The position numbers and the translations under genes are program-made. The notes beneath the pieces were generated by a model. It was not told where the DNA came from. It made no database searches and was given only the letters and a program-made list of their open reading frames with translations. A DNA stretch of 64,000 nt from Lichenicoccus sp963693035 (GTDB lineage: Bacteria > Pseudomonadota > Alphaproteobacteria > Acetobacterales > Acetobacteraceae). The DNA lies in contig CAXMMQ010000008.1 of the NCBI GenBank assembly GCA_963693035.2, forward strand, positions 1 to 64,000. The letters run 5' to 3'. Below, piece by piece: positions 27,077-36,070 of the stretch. Numbering within the stretch: the first letter of the stretch is position 1; each line of letters opens with the position of its first letter.

Positions 27077-29145
27077 ATGAACCACGTTCCTCCCGGTGAG
27101 CCAGGCAGTTCCGGCGCATGGTGGTCGGACAGCGTCGCGGCCTTCCTTGCGGCAACGCCCGGTGACCTGCTGAGACGGCTGGCGCACGCGGCGACGCGCC
27201 ATCACCGGGTCAACGAGGCAACTCAGTTGCGCGCCTGGGAGCGCCAGATCGCGGTCCTGCGCTCGACCTTCCTGGCAATACCGCAGAGCCGCGCCTGGCG
27301 GCTGCTGCTGGAGTTCGAGATCCCGCGCTTCCGGCGGCGTATCGATGCGGTGCTGCTGGCGCCGGGTGGCGTCTTCGTCCTCGAGTTCAAGGTCGGTGCC
27401 ACCGCGTTCACCGATCAGGATCGGCAGCAGGTCGCCGACTACGCGCTCGACCTGCAGGATTTCCACGCCGGATCACGCCGTCATCCGATCCTGCCGATCC
27501 TGATCGCCACCGAGGCGGTGGCGGGAGCACAGATGCTGCCGTTCGTGTTCGACGGCGCAAGTGATGTGATCGAAGCGGATCCCGCGAGCCTGCCTCGACT
27601 GCTGCATGATCTCGCGCGTCTGCTGCCGGATCGGCCAAGTCCGTTGGACACGCCCGGCTGGGAGAGTGCCCCCTACCGGCCGGTGCCCAATGTGATCGAT
27701 GCCGCACGCATCCTGTTCTCCCGCCAGGGCGTCGCGGAAATCCTGAGCGCCAGGGCGGATGCAACCAACCTGACCCTGACCACCGACCGGATCGCGACCC
27801 TGATGGCCAGGGCCCGTGCGGGCGGCCGCAAGATCATCCTGTTCGTCACCGGCATTCCGGGCGCCGGCAAGACCCTGTGCGGCCTGAACGCCGCCTTCAC
27901 AACCGAGACCGGCATCGGCGCTGCCTTCCTGACCGGCAACCCGACCCTGGTGCATGTGCTGCGCGAGGCGCTGGTGCGCGACGCGGTTGGTCACGGAGAG
28001 AAACGCGCGCCGGCGGCACACCGGATCAAGGGCGTGATCCAGGCGTTGCCCGCGTTCCGCGACCTGCATGTCCGTACCGGCGAGGTGCCGGCCGAACGGG
28101 TCGTCGTGTGATCGACGAGGCGCAGCGCTGCTGGGACGCAGCCCAGGCGGTCGGCAAGACCCGTGACCGTCCGGTGCAACTGACGATGTCCGAACCGGCG
28201 CACCTGCTCGACATCATGGAACGGCATGCAGGCTTTGCTGCCATGATCTGCCTGATCGGCAACGGCCAGGAGATCCATGATGGCGAAGGCGGCCTCGCGG
28301 AATGGGGTGACGCACTGCGCACATGGCCGGAGTGGCAGGTGGTCGCGGCCCCGGCGACACTGACAGCGAGCGAGCCACGCAACCGGCTGCCGCGCTTGCC
28401 GGGGCTTTCCGTCGAACCCACCTTGCATCTCACGATTCCGGTGCGCTCGCTGCGGCACGATGCGGCGCCGGAATGGGTGGATGCGGTGCTGCGCGGTGAT
28501 GCCGAGGCAGCACGCGCGATCGTTGCGCGCGAGGGGGAGGTGCCGTTCCGGCTCACCCGCAGCCTGGCGATGCTGCGCACCGGCCTGCGTGCGGCCTGTC
28601 GGGGCACCGTCGAGCCGACGCACCGTGCCGGCCTGATCTGCAGCGCCAGCGCCAGACGGCTTCGTGCCGAAGGACTGGGGGCGGAACTGCCGCACATGGA
28701 AGCCGATGCCGTGGCGCGCTGGTTTCTCGACAGGTTCCCGGCCGATGTGCGCGCCTCGGACGCGCTGGAGCAGGTGGCGACACAGTTCTCCGTGCAGGGG
28801 TTGGAGCTCGACCATGTCGGGCTGTGCTGGGACGCCGACCTGATCCGGGTGCCCGGTGAGACCGCCTGGCGGGTGCGCTCGTTCTCAGGCACCGACTGGC
28901 AGGTCCGTCGCGACGCCCGGAAGATCGCCTACCGCCTCAACACCTACCGGGTGCTGCTGACCCGTGCGCGCTACCAGACCATCATTTGGGTGCCGGCGGG
29001 CGATCCGGGCGACCGGACCCGGGGTCCGGCCGTCCTTGATGGGATTGCCGATTATCTGCAAAGCTGCGGCGTGATCGATCTTGCGCCTCCCGTGCCGACG
29101 CGACATCGCCAGGCCACGCTGCTGCCGCAACTCCTGTTGCCCTGA
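27077..29145 (+). pseudogene. Nuclease-helicase (DUF2075 / Schlafen-group-3-like) gene with frameshift in Walker B
   Basis: The N-terminal half reads to 28111; the C-terminal half continues in another frame from about 28106 to 29145. Residues ~85-115 (RRRIDAVLLAPGGVFVLEFK) form a D...E-x-K pattern like NERD/PD-(D/E)XK nucleases. A P-loop FVTGIPGAGKTLCGLN (27843 onward) opens a DUF2075-type helicase, whose Walker B VVVIDEAQRCW is interrupted. At 28106-28110 the sequence GTGTG holds two extra bases relative to an uninterrupted GTG-ATC-GAC-GAG reading, giving an early TGA. Downstream motifs remain (SVQGLELDHVGL, LNTYRVLLTRARYQTIIWVP). Such proteins are sometimes defence-associated. It may be a genuine lesion or a sequencing error. 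Start is uncertain: ATG 27077 or TTG 27056. Confidence 0.8.
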
Positions 29146-29154
29146 ACTGCAACC

Positions 29155-29946
29155 ATGACGGCAAGACAGCAGGGGCGGCTACACGATCGCATCTGCGTCG
29201 TGGCGGGCGTAGGGGGCATCCTGGGCGAGAGCGTCGCGCGGCGTTTCGCCGAGGAGGGCGGGATCGTCGTCGGCGTCGACCGGAAGCAGCATAAAATTGG
29301 CGCCCTCGCGCTCCAGGCGGACCTTGCCGACGAGGAACAGGTCCGGGCCACCTATGAGCGGGTCCATCTGGAGCTTGGACGCATCGACGTCATCTACAAC
29401 AATACCGGCCTGACCGACCCTGCAGACCACTCCGCGCTTACAACCAGCCTGGAGACCTGGAACGCCGTCCTGGCCGCCAACCTCACCACGACCTGGCTGA
29501 GCTGCAAGCACGGCATCCCCTTCATGCTGAAGAAAGACGAACCCAAGGGCTCGGTCATCAACACCGCTTCTTTCCTCGCCGGCATGGGCGCTGCATCGGC
29601 CCAGATGGCATTCAATGTCGCCAAGGCAGGCGTGGAACAGCTCTCCCGCGACCTCGGCGTGCATCTCGCCCGCAGCGGCATCCGCGTAAACGCCCTTTCG
29701 CTCGGGCCGATCGAGACACCGCAGCTGCGGCAGACCTTCGACCGCATCGGTGCGGACGAGGTCGCCCGCCGGTTCGTCCATATGCCGATGGGGCGGTTCG
29801 GGACCCTGGAGGAACTGGCCGCGACCGCCGCCTATCTCGCCAGCGACGATGCCGGCTTCGTGACGGCGGCAAGCTTTCCGATCAATGGCGGCATCCCGGG
29901 GGCCTTCACCGTAGCCACGGCTGACTTTCCCCGGACAACCGACTAA
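29155..29946 (+). CDS. SDR-family protein with catalytic Tyr replaced by Phe
   Basis: 263 residues with a Rossmann fold. The cofactor loop reads VAGVGGILGESVARRFAEEGG, a variant of TGxxxGIG. IYNNTGLTD stands for the NNAG motif. Catalytic-site Ser139 is present (INTASF) and Lys157 is present, but the YxxxK tyrosine is Phe153 (QMAFNVAKAGVEQLSRDLG). C-terminal IRVNALSLGPIETPQLRQTF and FPINGGIPGAFTVAT are ordinary SDR blocks. Without the Tyr, standard dehydrogenase chemistry is unlikely, so a non-reductive or regulatory role should be considered. It lies nine bases after the helicase gene and ten before lepA. Confidence 0.82.
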   Translation: MTARQQGRLHDRICVVAGVGGILGESVARRFAEEGGIVVGVDRKQHKIGALALQADLADEEQVRATYERVHLELGRIDVIYNNTGLTDPADHSALTTSLETWNAVLAANLTTTWLSCKHGIPFMLKKDEPKGSVINTASFLAGMGAASAQMAFNVAKAGVEQLSRDLGVHLARSGIRVNALSLGPIETPQLRQTFDRIGADEVARRFVHMPMGRFGTLEELAATAAYLASDDAGFVTAASFPINGGIPGAFTVATADFPRTTD

Positions 29947-29956
29947 TACCTGCGGC

Positions 29957-31762
29957 ATGACCGACACGCCGCTCTCGCTGATCCGCAACTTCTCGATCAT
30001 TGCCCATATCGACCACGGCAAGTCCACGCTGGCGGACCGGCTGATCCAGACCTGCGGCGGCCTGACCGAGCGCGAGATGACCAACCAGGTGCTCGACAAC
30101 ATGGATATCGAGCGCGAGCGCGGCATCACCATCAAGGCGCAGACGGTCCGCCTCAGCTACCCGGCCAAGGACGGCAAGACCTACGTGCTGAACCTGATGG
30201 ACACCCCCGGCCATGTCGATTTCGCCTACGAGGTGAGCCGGTCGCTGGCCGCCTGCGAGGGCTCGCTGCTGGTGGTGGATGCCTCCCAAGGGGTCGAGGC
30301 GCAGACGCTGGCCAACGTCTACCAGGCGATCGACGCGCATCACGAGATCGTCCCGGTGCTGAACAAGGTCGACCTGCCGGCCGCCGAGCCAGAGCAGGTG
30401 CGCCAGCAGATCGAGGAGGTGGTCGGCATCCCGGCCGACGACGCGATCGAGATCTCGGCCAAGACCGGGCTCAACATCATCGGCGTGCTGGAAGCGCTGG
30501 TGACCCGGCTGCCGCCGCCGACGGGCGACGCCGACGCCCCCCTGCAGGCGCTGCTGGTGGATAGCTGGTACGACGCCTATCTCGGCGTGATCATCCTGGT
30601 GCGGGTCAAGAACGGCCGGCTGAAGCGGCACTCGAAGATTCGCATGATGTCGAATGGCGCCACCCACACGGTCGAGCAGGTCGGCGTGTTCAGCCCGGCG
30701 ATGCGGCCGCTGGAGGACCTTGGCCCGGGCGAGATCGGCTACATCAACGCAGCGATCAAGACGGTGGCGGACTGCAATATCGGTGACACGATCACCGACG
30801 ACCGCCGCCCCGCGTCCTCGGCGCTGCCCGGCTTCAAGCCGTCGATCCCGGTGGTCTGGTGCGGCCTGTTCCCGATCGACGCCGACGATTTCGAGAAGCT
30901 GCGCGAGAGCCTCGGCAAGCTGCGCCTCAACGATGCCAGCTTCCATTTCGAGGCCGAAACCTCGGCGGCGCTCGGCTTCGGCTATCGCTGCGGCTTCCTC
31001 GGGCTGCTGCACCTGGAGATCATCCAGGAGCGGCTGACCCGCGAGTTCGCGCTCGACCTGATCGCAACCGCCCCCTCGGTGGTCTATCGCATCCGCCGCA
31101 CCAACGGAGTGGAGGAAGAGCTGCACAACCCGGCCGACATGCCGGACGGCAGCCTGATCGCGAGCATCGAGGAGCCCTGGATCAAGGCCACCATCATGGT
31201 GCCGGACGAGTATCTTGGGCCGGTGCTGACGCTGTGCAACGACCGTCGCGGGCGCCAGGTCGACCTGACGTATGTCGGCACAAGGGCGATGGCGGTGTAC
31301 CGGCTGCCGCTGAACGAGGTGGTGTTTGACTTCTACGACCGGCTGAAGTCGGTGAGCCGCGGCTATGCCAGCTTCGACTACGCGATGGACGGCTACGAGG
31401 AGAGCGACCTGGTGCGCATCTCCATCCTGGTCAACCAGGAACCGGTGGACGCGCTGTCGTTCATCGCGCACCGCAGCGCCGCCGAGAACCGTGGCCGCTC
31501 GATCTGCGGCAAGCTCAAGGACCTGATCCCGCGCCAGCTGTTCAAGATCGCGATCCAGGCGGCGATCGGCGGTCGGGTGATCGCGCGCGAGACCATCGGC
31601 GCGCTGAGCAAGGACGTGACCGCCAAGTGCTACGGCGGCGACATCAGCCGCAAGCGCAAGCTGCTCGACAAGCAGAAGGAGGGCAAGAAGCGCATGCGCC
31701 AGTTCGGCAAGGTCGAGATCCCGCAGACCGCCTTTCTGGCCGCGCTGAAGATGGACGCCTGA
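29957..31762 (+). CDS. lepA: Elongation factor 4 (LepA)
   Basis: 601 residues, family length. GTPase motifs are complete: G1 AHIDHGKSTLADRL, the RGITIK switch, DTPGHVDFAYEVSRSLAACEG and NKVDLPAAEPE. The LepA-specific C-terminal domain has VDLTYVGTRAMAVYRLPLNEVVFDFYDRLKS and DVTAKCYGGDISRKRKLLDKQKEGKKRMRQFG. It acts on stalled or pretranslocation ribosomes. The TGA stop (31760-31762) coincides with the left end of palindromic element A. Confidence 0.96.
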   Translation: MTDTPLSLIRNFSIIAHIDHGKSTLADRLIQTCGGLTEREMTNQVLDNMDIERERGITIKAQTVRLSYPAKDGKTYVLNLMDTPGHVDFAYEVSRSLAACEGSLLVVDASQGVEAQTLANVYQAIDAHHEIVPVLNKVDLPAAEPEQVRQQIEEVVGIPADDAIEISAKTGLNIIGVLEALVTRLPPPTGDADAPLQALLVDSWYDAYLGVIILVRVKNGRLKRHSKIRMMSNGATHTVEQVGVFSPAMRPLEDLGPGEIGYINAAIKTVADCNIGDTITDDRRPASSALPGFKPSIPVVWCGLFPIDADDFEKLRESLGKLRLNDASFHFEAETSAALGFGYRCGFLGLLHLEIIQERLTREFALDLIATAPSVVYRIRRTNGVEEELHNPADMPDGSLIASIEEPWIKATIMVPDEYLGPVLTLCNDRRGRQVDLTYVGTRAMAVYRLPLNEVVFDFYDRLKSVSRGYASFDYAMDGYEESDLVRISILVNQEPVDALSFIAHRSAAENRGRSICGKLKDLIPRQLFKIAIQAAIGGRVIARETIGALSKDVTAKCYGGDISRKRKLLDKQKEGKKRMRQFGKVEIPQTAFLAALKMDA

Positions 31763-31874
31763 ACGGCTGCCCGGAGACGCCTGCTGCTGGCGATCCCCCT
31801 TGCCTGAAGATTGGGCGCCGGCCACGGCCCAAGTGTCGCTCTCATCCAGCTTCAGGCATCTCCGGGCAGCCGTT
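31762..31874 (-). repeat. Palindromic repeat element A (inverted orientation)
   Basis: A 113-bp element bounded by 22-bp inverted repeats (31762-31783 and 31853-31874) with one mismatch. The lepA stop codon overlaps the left end. Inside, read on the minus strand, it carries the same two core words as elements B and C: CTGGATGAGAGCG (31837-31849) and GGATCGCCAGCAGC (31783-31796), but its outer arms differ from theirs. A nested CCTGAAG/CTTCAGG pair lies within. It has no coding capacity. Confidence 0.75.
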
Positions 31875-31933
31875 ACGGAGTCTGTCCAAGGAGCTTGAAC
31901 GCGGCGCGGCGGCTGCTATGGTCCGCCGCCTTC

Positions 31934-32023
31934 GGAGGGATGGCCGAGCGGTTTAAGGCGCACGCTTGGAAAGCGTGTGTGCGTGAAAGCGTACCGTGGG
32001 TTCGAATCCCACTCCCTCCGCCA
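31934..32023 (+). tRNA. tRNA-Ser (anticodon GGA)
   Basis: The 90-base gene includes an encoded CCA. Acceptor GGAGGGA pairs with TCCCTCC. The D-arm reads TGGCCGAGCGGTTTAAGGC, the anticodon stem is CACGC/GCGTG around TTGGAAA with GGA at 31968-31970, there is a long class II variable arm, and the T-loop is GTTCGAATC. It reads UCC and UCU codons. It is flanked on both sides by members of the palindromic repeat family; no integrase is nearby. Confidence 0.97.
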
Positions 32024-32045
32024 ATCGACACTGTCATCGTGGTCA

Positions 32046-32171
32046 CGCTGCTGGATGAGAGCGGTCCGCAGGACCGCGGCCGGCGTAACTTTCCGAGCAC
32101 CGGAGCGCAGGAAACGCTCCCGACCTCAGATAAGGGGGGATCGCCAGCAGCGGGAGTTCTTCAGCAGCCTG
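32046..32171 (+). repeat. Palindromic repeat element B (left arm missing)
   Basis: Carries both family core words, CTGGATGAGAGCG (32051-32063) and GGATCGCCAGCAGC (32138-32151), and the right arm AGCGGGAGTTCTTCAGCAGC at 32149-32168, ending CTG at 32171 and nearly identical to element C. The left arm seen in element C is absent; homology begins about 23 bases after the tRNA CCA. The right arm supplies the stop codon of the minus-strand DUF2934 gene. Confidence 0.75.
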
Positions 32172-32517
32172 CCCGCTCTACCGCCTGGAACCAGTGATGA
32201 TCCGACCGGTCGCTCGGACGACCTTCGGCGAGCCAGATGTAATAGGCCCGGACCCGGATGGCGTCCGTCCGACGCGTCTCATCGTCGGCGCGGACCTGCA
32301 GGACGTCGGCGACCGGAGCCAGGCGTCCGCCGCGCGTGACATGCGGTCGCCCGTGCAGGCCGGGCAGGTCTTCATCGGCGACCAGGTGCAGGTGCGTCGC
32401 CACCTTGACGGCCTCCTGCACGCACTCGGCCTCGCTTCGACCGGCATCGGCCGGAACCGGGAACACGTGCAGGATCCGGTTGTGGCCGTCCAAGACGTCG
32501 ACCAGGCGCTCTTCCAT
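32161..32517 (-). CDS. DUF2934-type small protein
   Basis: 118 residues from the ATG at 32517, chosen for the AGGAAG five bases upstream. The N-terminal part (EERLVDVLDGHNRILHVFPV) and middle (VATHLHLVADEDLPGLHGRP) resemble small stress-associated proteins of unknown role. The C-terminal IRVRAYYIWLAEGRPSDRSDHHWFQAVE fits the DUF2934 pattern. The final residues RAGC and the TGA stop are encoded by the arm of repeat element B, so the natural C-terminus was probably altered by insertion of that element. Confidence 0.65.
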   Translation of the reverse strand: MEERLVDVLDGHNRILHVFPVPADAGRSEAECVQEAVKVATHLHLVADEDLPGLHGRPHVTRGGRLAPVADVLQVRADDETRRTDAIRVRAYYIWLAEGRPSDRSDHHWFQAVERAGC

Positions 32518-32695
32518 GGCTGCTTCCTGTAATAGCATGATGTAATCGAATAAACCGGGGCCAGAAGGTGATCGCGCCGGAACCCGGGCGCCACCGTTCT
32601 GCTAACGCAACGTTAGCAATCGGCGCCATGCGACGTCAATCGGGCGGATGATCCCGGCTGATATCGTTGTCGTGAGCGGCGTCTATGCCGTAGGA

Positions 32696-33560
32696 TCAGT
32701 GCAGGCTCGGAACGCTCTCGGCGCCGATCCGCTCCAGTCGCCGGGCCTCGGCGTGGGCATCGTGCAGGAACGTCAGCAGGGCATACCGGCTTCCGCGCCG
32801 CACCCGCGTCACTTCATGCAGCAGGCTGGACGAGAACACGATCCCCTCCCCGATCGCTCGACAGAATACGTTTTCGCCATACTCGGGAAACACGATCCGG
32901 CCACTCTCGAACGCCAGGCAGCCGAGGTTGATCGACAGGGCGAACTGCCGGAACGCCAGGGCACCGCGACGCGGTCCTGCACGGCCCCGTCGGCATCGCT
33001 GCCGCTCAGGCCGCTGTCTTACGTGACGGCCGCGCCGAAGCTCGTGACCAGCCGATGGCACAGGGCCGGGTCGAGCTGGCCGGGCAGGGCGAGCACCGGC
33101 GCACCGAGCGGCTCGCCGCGGCGACGGCACAGCCGGCCGGCGGCCGCGATCGCTTCGTCCACCACGAGCGCCGGCTCGATGCCGCGAAGGGCCGTCAGAT
33201 GGACGGTACGGCCGGCACGATCGATCACGAGCAGGGCAGGCAGTTCGAGCTGTGCGCCCTAGGCCGCCTGCGAGGCGTCGCCGCACAGGATCACGCGCAG
33301 GCCATGCGCCAGCGCCTCACCCTGCGCATGGACACGGCCGAGTGCCTCGAACCCGAGCAGCCCCAGCAGGTCGGCGTTCAACGCTGCCGCCTCCTCGCGC
33401 CGTCCGGCGAGCAGCCCGACCACCGGATCGTACTCCTGCGGCACCGCCGATCCCCCAGCACCAGGATCGCAGCGCGTCCCGCCTGGAGGTCCGAGGAATG
33501 AAACTGGCGATCGCTGCCGACGCCGATGCAGAACGGCGCCGGTCGCCTAGGGTCAGCCGA
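32696..33560 (-). pseudogene. Decayed peroxiredoxin/2OG-Fe(II) oxygenase fusion
   Basis: Pieces of one protein lie in several minus-strand frames. From the 5' side: FHSSDLQAGRAAILVLG (~33505), a frame change at a GGGGG run (~33450), YDPVVGLLAGRREEAAALNADLLG (to 33259), an in-frame TAG at 33261-33259, then ALLVIDRAGRTVHLTALRGI and LDPALCHRLVTSFGAAV up to a TAA at 33021. A final piece reads FRQFALSINLGCLAFESGR, VFPEYGENVFCRAIGEGIVF and SSSLLHEVTRVRRGSRYALL, to a TGA at 32696. The segment with the iron-binding HxD is deleted. The order (thioredoxin-like domain, then prolyl-hydroxylase-like domain) matches a known fusion. Exact 5' end is uncertain. Confidence 0.7.
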
Positions 33561-33853
33561 ACCACAAGCCCATCTGCAACGCGAACACTCGCCCCCAGTA
33601 TGGCTGCAACAGGTTTCGATCTGGTGAATCCGTGGCCCGGATCGCGATTACCGTGATAATAATCGTGTTGCAGGGTGCGGTGCGGTTCCCTAGAGATCGG
33701 GCGCTTGTCGGCCTGCTGGCGTCGATGTTTGACACGTTCCGGCTGCTTCAGGCGCACGCCCTGTCGCATCTTTACCCTGTACACACGTTTTGAAACCTGA
33801 CTACCGTATCGCGTCAGCACTCGGCCCGTTGACTACCAGACCCGGAGGCTCCC
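33561..33853. other. Intergenic region upstream of the FkbH-ACP-MBOAT-SGNH module
   Basis: About 290 bases between the decayed oxygenase and the FkbH-like gene. It is richer in A and T than the genes around it (for example ATTACCGTGATAATAATCG near 33648). It probably contains the promoter of the acylation module, but I could not single out a convincing -35/-10 pair. No protein-like frame is visible. Confidence 0.5.
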
Positions 33854-35776
33854 CTGCTCGACTGGCTCCAGACACGCCCGAACTGGGATGAGCTCCTGCG
33901 CGGTGCGTCCGCCGGCGGCCTTGAAGGCTGGCAGGCGCTGGTCGCCCTCGCCAACGAGAAGCTCGACCACCTGCGGACGGTCAAGCTCGACCGCAGGCTG
34001 CGCAAGCTGTTCCCGTCCGGGCCGCCGCCGGGCCTGCCCACCGTGCCGGTGCGGCTCGGCGTGCTGTCTTCCAGCACCATCGACCACCTGCTGCCGAGCC
34101 TGCGCGTCGGCGCGCTCCGGCATGGCATCTGGCTCGAGACCCAGCTTGGCGACTACGGCCAGTATTCGCAGGAACTGCAGGACCCGTCGTCGGCGATCCA
34201 CGCGTATCGCCCGACGGTTGCGCTGTTTACCTTCGATGCGCGCCACATGCTGCGCGGCATCGATGTCACCGCCTCGGCCGAGGATGCCGACGCCTGGCTG
34301 GACGCCACCATCGCCGACCTGGCCCGGCACTGGCAGCTCGCCCGGCAGCAATTCGACTGCAAGGTCATCCAGCAGGCCATCCTGCCGGTGTTTCCGGCGT
34401 TGTTCGGCAACAACGAGCAGCGTCTGCCGGGCTCCGCGGCCGCCGTGCTGGCACGCCTGAACCAGCGCCTGCGCGCCGCCGCCGACGCCAATGGGATCGA
34501 ACTGCTGGCGATCGACGAGCAGGCCACCCGGGACGGGCTGGACATCTGGTACGATCCGGCCTTGTGGCATCGCGGCAAGCAGGAGGTGCACCCGAACGCG
34601 ACCCCCGTGTATGGGGACATGCTCGGCCGCCTGCTCGCCGCCTACCAGGGCCGGTCGCGCAAGTGCCTGGTGCTCGACCTCGACAACACGCTGTGGGGCG
34701 GGGTGATCGGCGATGACGGCGTCGGCGGCATCCTGATCGGCAACGGCAGCAGCCTTGGCGAGGCGTTCATCGACTTCCAGTCCTATGCCCGCGCGCTGTC
34801 CCGGCGAGGCATCATCCTCGCGGTCTGCTCCAAGAACGACGAGAAGAACGCCCTGGAGCCGTTCGAGTCCCATCCGGAGATGGTGCTCCACCGCGAGGAC
34901 ATCGCCTGCTTCGTCGCCAACTGGTCGGACAAGGCTTCCAACATCCGCGAGATCGCGTCCCGCCTCAATATCGGCCTGGACAGCCTGGTGTTCGTCGACG
35001 ACAACCCGTTCGAGCGCGACATCGTGCGCCGCGAGCTGCCGATGGTGGCGGTGCCGGAGATGCCCGAGGACCCTGCCATGTATGGCCGTGTCGTTGCCGC
35101 TGCCGGCTATTTCGAGGGCGTGCACCTCACCGCCGAGGATCGCGAGCGCACCGCGCAGTACCAGGCGAGCGTGCAGCGCAGCAGCTTTGCCGCCACAGTC
35201 ACCGACCTGCCGAGCTACCTGCGTAGCCTCGAGATGCGCTTGGTCTGGACCCGCTTCGACGCGATCGGCCGTGCCCGCATCGTGCAGCTCGTGAACAAGA
35301 CCAACCAGTTCAACCTGACCACCCGGCGCACCACCACCGAGGAGGTCGAGCACATCATCGCCGACCCGCGGTCGCTGTCGCTGCAGATGCGACTGATCGA
35401 CCGCTTCGGCGACAATGGCATCATCTCCATCATCGCCGGCTCGTTCGCCGCGAGCACCGGCATCGGCGCCGATCTCGGCGGCCCCCAGGCGCAGGAGGGC
35501 GACATCGTCCTGCATACCTGGCTGATGAGCTGCCGGGTGCTCGGGCGCGGCGTCGAGCAGTCGGCGCTCGACCTGGTGATCGCCGCAGCCAGGCGCCTGG
35601 ACGCCCGGCGCCTGATCGGCGTCTACAGGCCGACGCCGAAGAATGACATGACCCGGCGCCTCTATGCGGAGCTTGGCTTTGCAGCGCTCGAGCCTGAAGG
35701 TGAGACCGAACGCTGGGTCCTGACGCTGGACGACGCCGAGCCGAAGCCGACCAGCATCCAGATCATCGAGGGTTGA
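33854..35776 (+). CDS. FkbH-like HAD-IIIC protein (glyceryl-ACP-forming type)
   Basis: 640 residues if started at CTG 33854, which sits five bases after GGAGG and gives the family-like N-terminus (M)LDWLQTRPNWDELLR. The first in-frame ATG/GTG/TTG candidate I found is the GTG at 34043, which would lose about 63 conserved residues (WQALVALANEKLDHLRTVKLDRRLR). An SGNH-like N-terminal domain (LGVLSSSTIDHLLPSL) precedes the HAD domain with DLDNTLWGGVIGDDG (Asp275, Asp277), CSKNDEKNALEPF and FVDDNPFERD. A GNAT-like C-terminal domain follows (RLYAELGFAALE). Characterised FkbH relatives make phosphoglyceryl-ACP from 1,3-bisphosphoglycerate and dephosphorylate it. The carrier-protein gene follows four bases later. 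Confidence 0.88.
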   Translation: MLDWLQTRPNWDELLRGASAGGLEGWQALVALANEKLDHLRTVKLDRRLRKLFPSGPPPGLPTVPVRLGVLSSSTIDHLLPSLRVGALRHGIWLETQLGDYGQYSQELQDPSSAIHAYRPTVALFTFDARHMLRGIDVTASAEDADAWLDATIADLARHWQLARQQFDCKVIQQAILPVFPALFGNNEQRLPGSAAAVLARLNQRLRAAADANGIELLAIDEQATRDGLDIWYDPALWHRGKQEVHPNATPVYGDMLGRLLAAYQGRSRKCLVLDLDNTLWGGVIGDDGVGGILIGNGSSLGEAFIDFQSYARALSRRGIILAVCSKNDEKNALEPFESHPEMVLHREDIACFVANWSDKASNIREIASRLNIGLDSLVFVDDNPFERDIVRRELPMVAVPEMPEDPAMYGRVVAAAGYFEGVHLTAEDRERTAQYQASVQRSSFAATVTDLPSYLRSLEMRLVWTRFDAIGRARIVQLVNKTNQFNLTTRRTTTEEVEHIIADPRSLSLQMRLIDRFGDNGIISIIAGSFAASTGIGADLGGPQAQEGDIVLHTWLMSCRVLGRGVEQSALDLVIAAARRLDARRLIGVYRPTPKNDMTRRLYAELGFAALEPEGETERWVLTLDDAEPKPTSIQIIEG

Positions 35777-35780
35777 GACC

Positions 35781-36035
35781 ATGACCGAGGCGGACATCAA
35801 GACCAAGCTCACCGCGATCTTCCGCGACGTATTCGACGACGACAGCATCGTGCTGCGCGACGACATGACCGCGGACGACATTCCCGAGTGGGACTCGATG
35901 AGCCACGTCACCCTGGTGGTCGCCACCGAGCAGACCTTCGGGGTGAAGTTCCGCACCGCCGAGATCGAGGAGATGCACGATGTCGGCGACTTCGTGCGGC
36001 TGATCGCGGCAAAGGTCGAGGGCAAGGCCGCCTGA
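35781..36035 (+). CDS. Acyl carrier protein of the acylation module
   Basis: 84 residues. The phosphopantetheine attachment site is Ser39 in IPEWDSMSHVTLVVATEQTFG, followed by KFRTAEIEEMHDVGDFVRLI. It is not the housekeeping fatty-acid ACP, whose motif is DSLDTVE. Located between the FkbH-like enzyme and the MBOAT gene, it is the likely carrier of the acyl or glyceryl unit. Confidence 0.9.
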   Translation: MTEADIKTKLTAIFRDVFDDDSIVLRDDMTADDIPEWDSMSHVTLVVATEQTFGVKFRTAEIEEMHDVGDFVRLIAAKVEGKAA

Positions 36036-36070
36036 TCATCGACCTGCGCTCCTGACCACCGAGACCTCCG

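Noticed and set aside
28100..28115. Programmed -1 frameshift in the nuclease-helicase gene
   Set aside because: No slippery heptamer or downstream structure is apparent, and the break lies inside Walker B, so an indel is simpler.
29906..31825. Long minus-strand open frame (639 codons) opposite lepA
   Set aside because: It is an antisense shadow in GC-rich DNA; the product is His/Arg/Gln-rich with no domain, and lepA is complete on the other strand.
31762..31874. Element A as a plain lepA terminator
   Set aside because: Arms are 69 bases apart with no T-run, and the core is shared with the other repeat copies.
31934..32023. tRNA-Ser as attachment site of an integrated island
   Set aside because: No integrase and no repeat of the tRNA 3' end within the window; flanking repeats are explained by the palindromic family.
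33259..33820. Minus-strand frame of 167 codons (33317-33820) as a gene
   Set aside because: Only its 3' part carries a fragment of the decayed oxygenase in a shifted frame; the rest is not protein-like.
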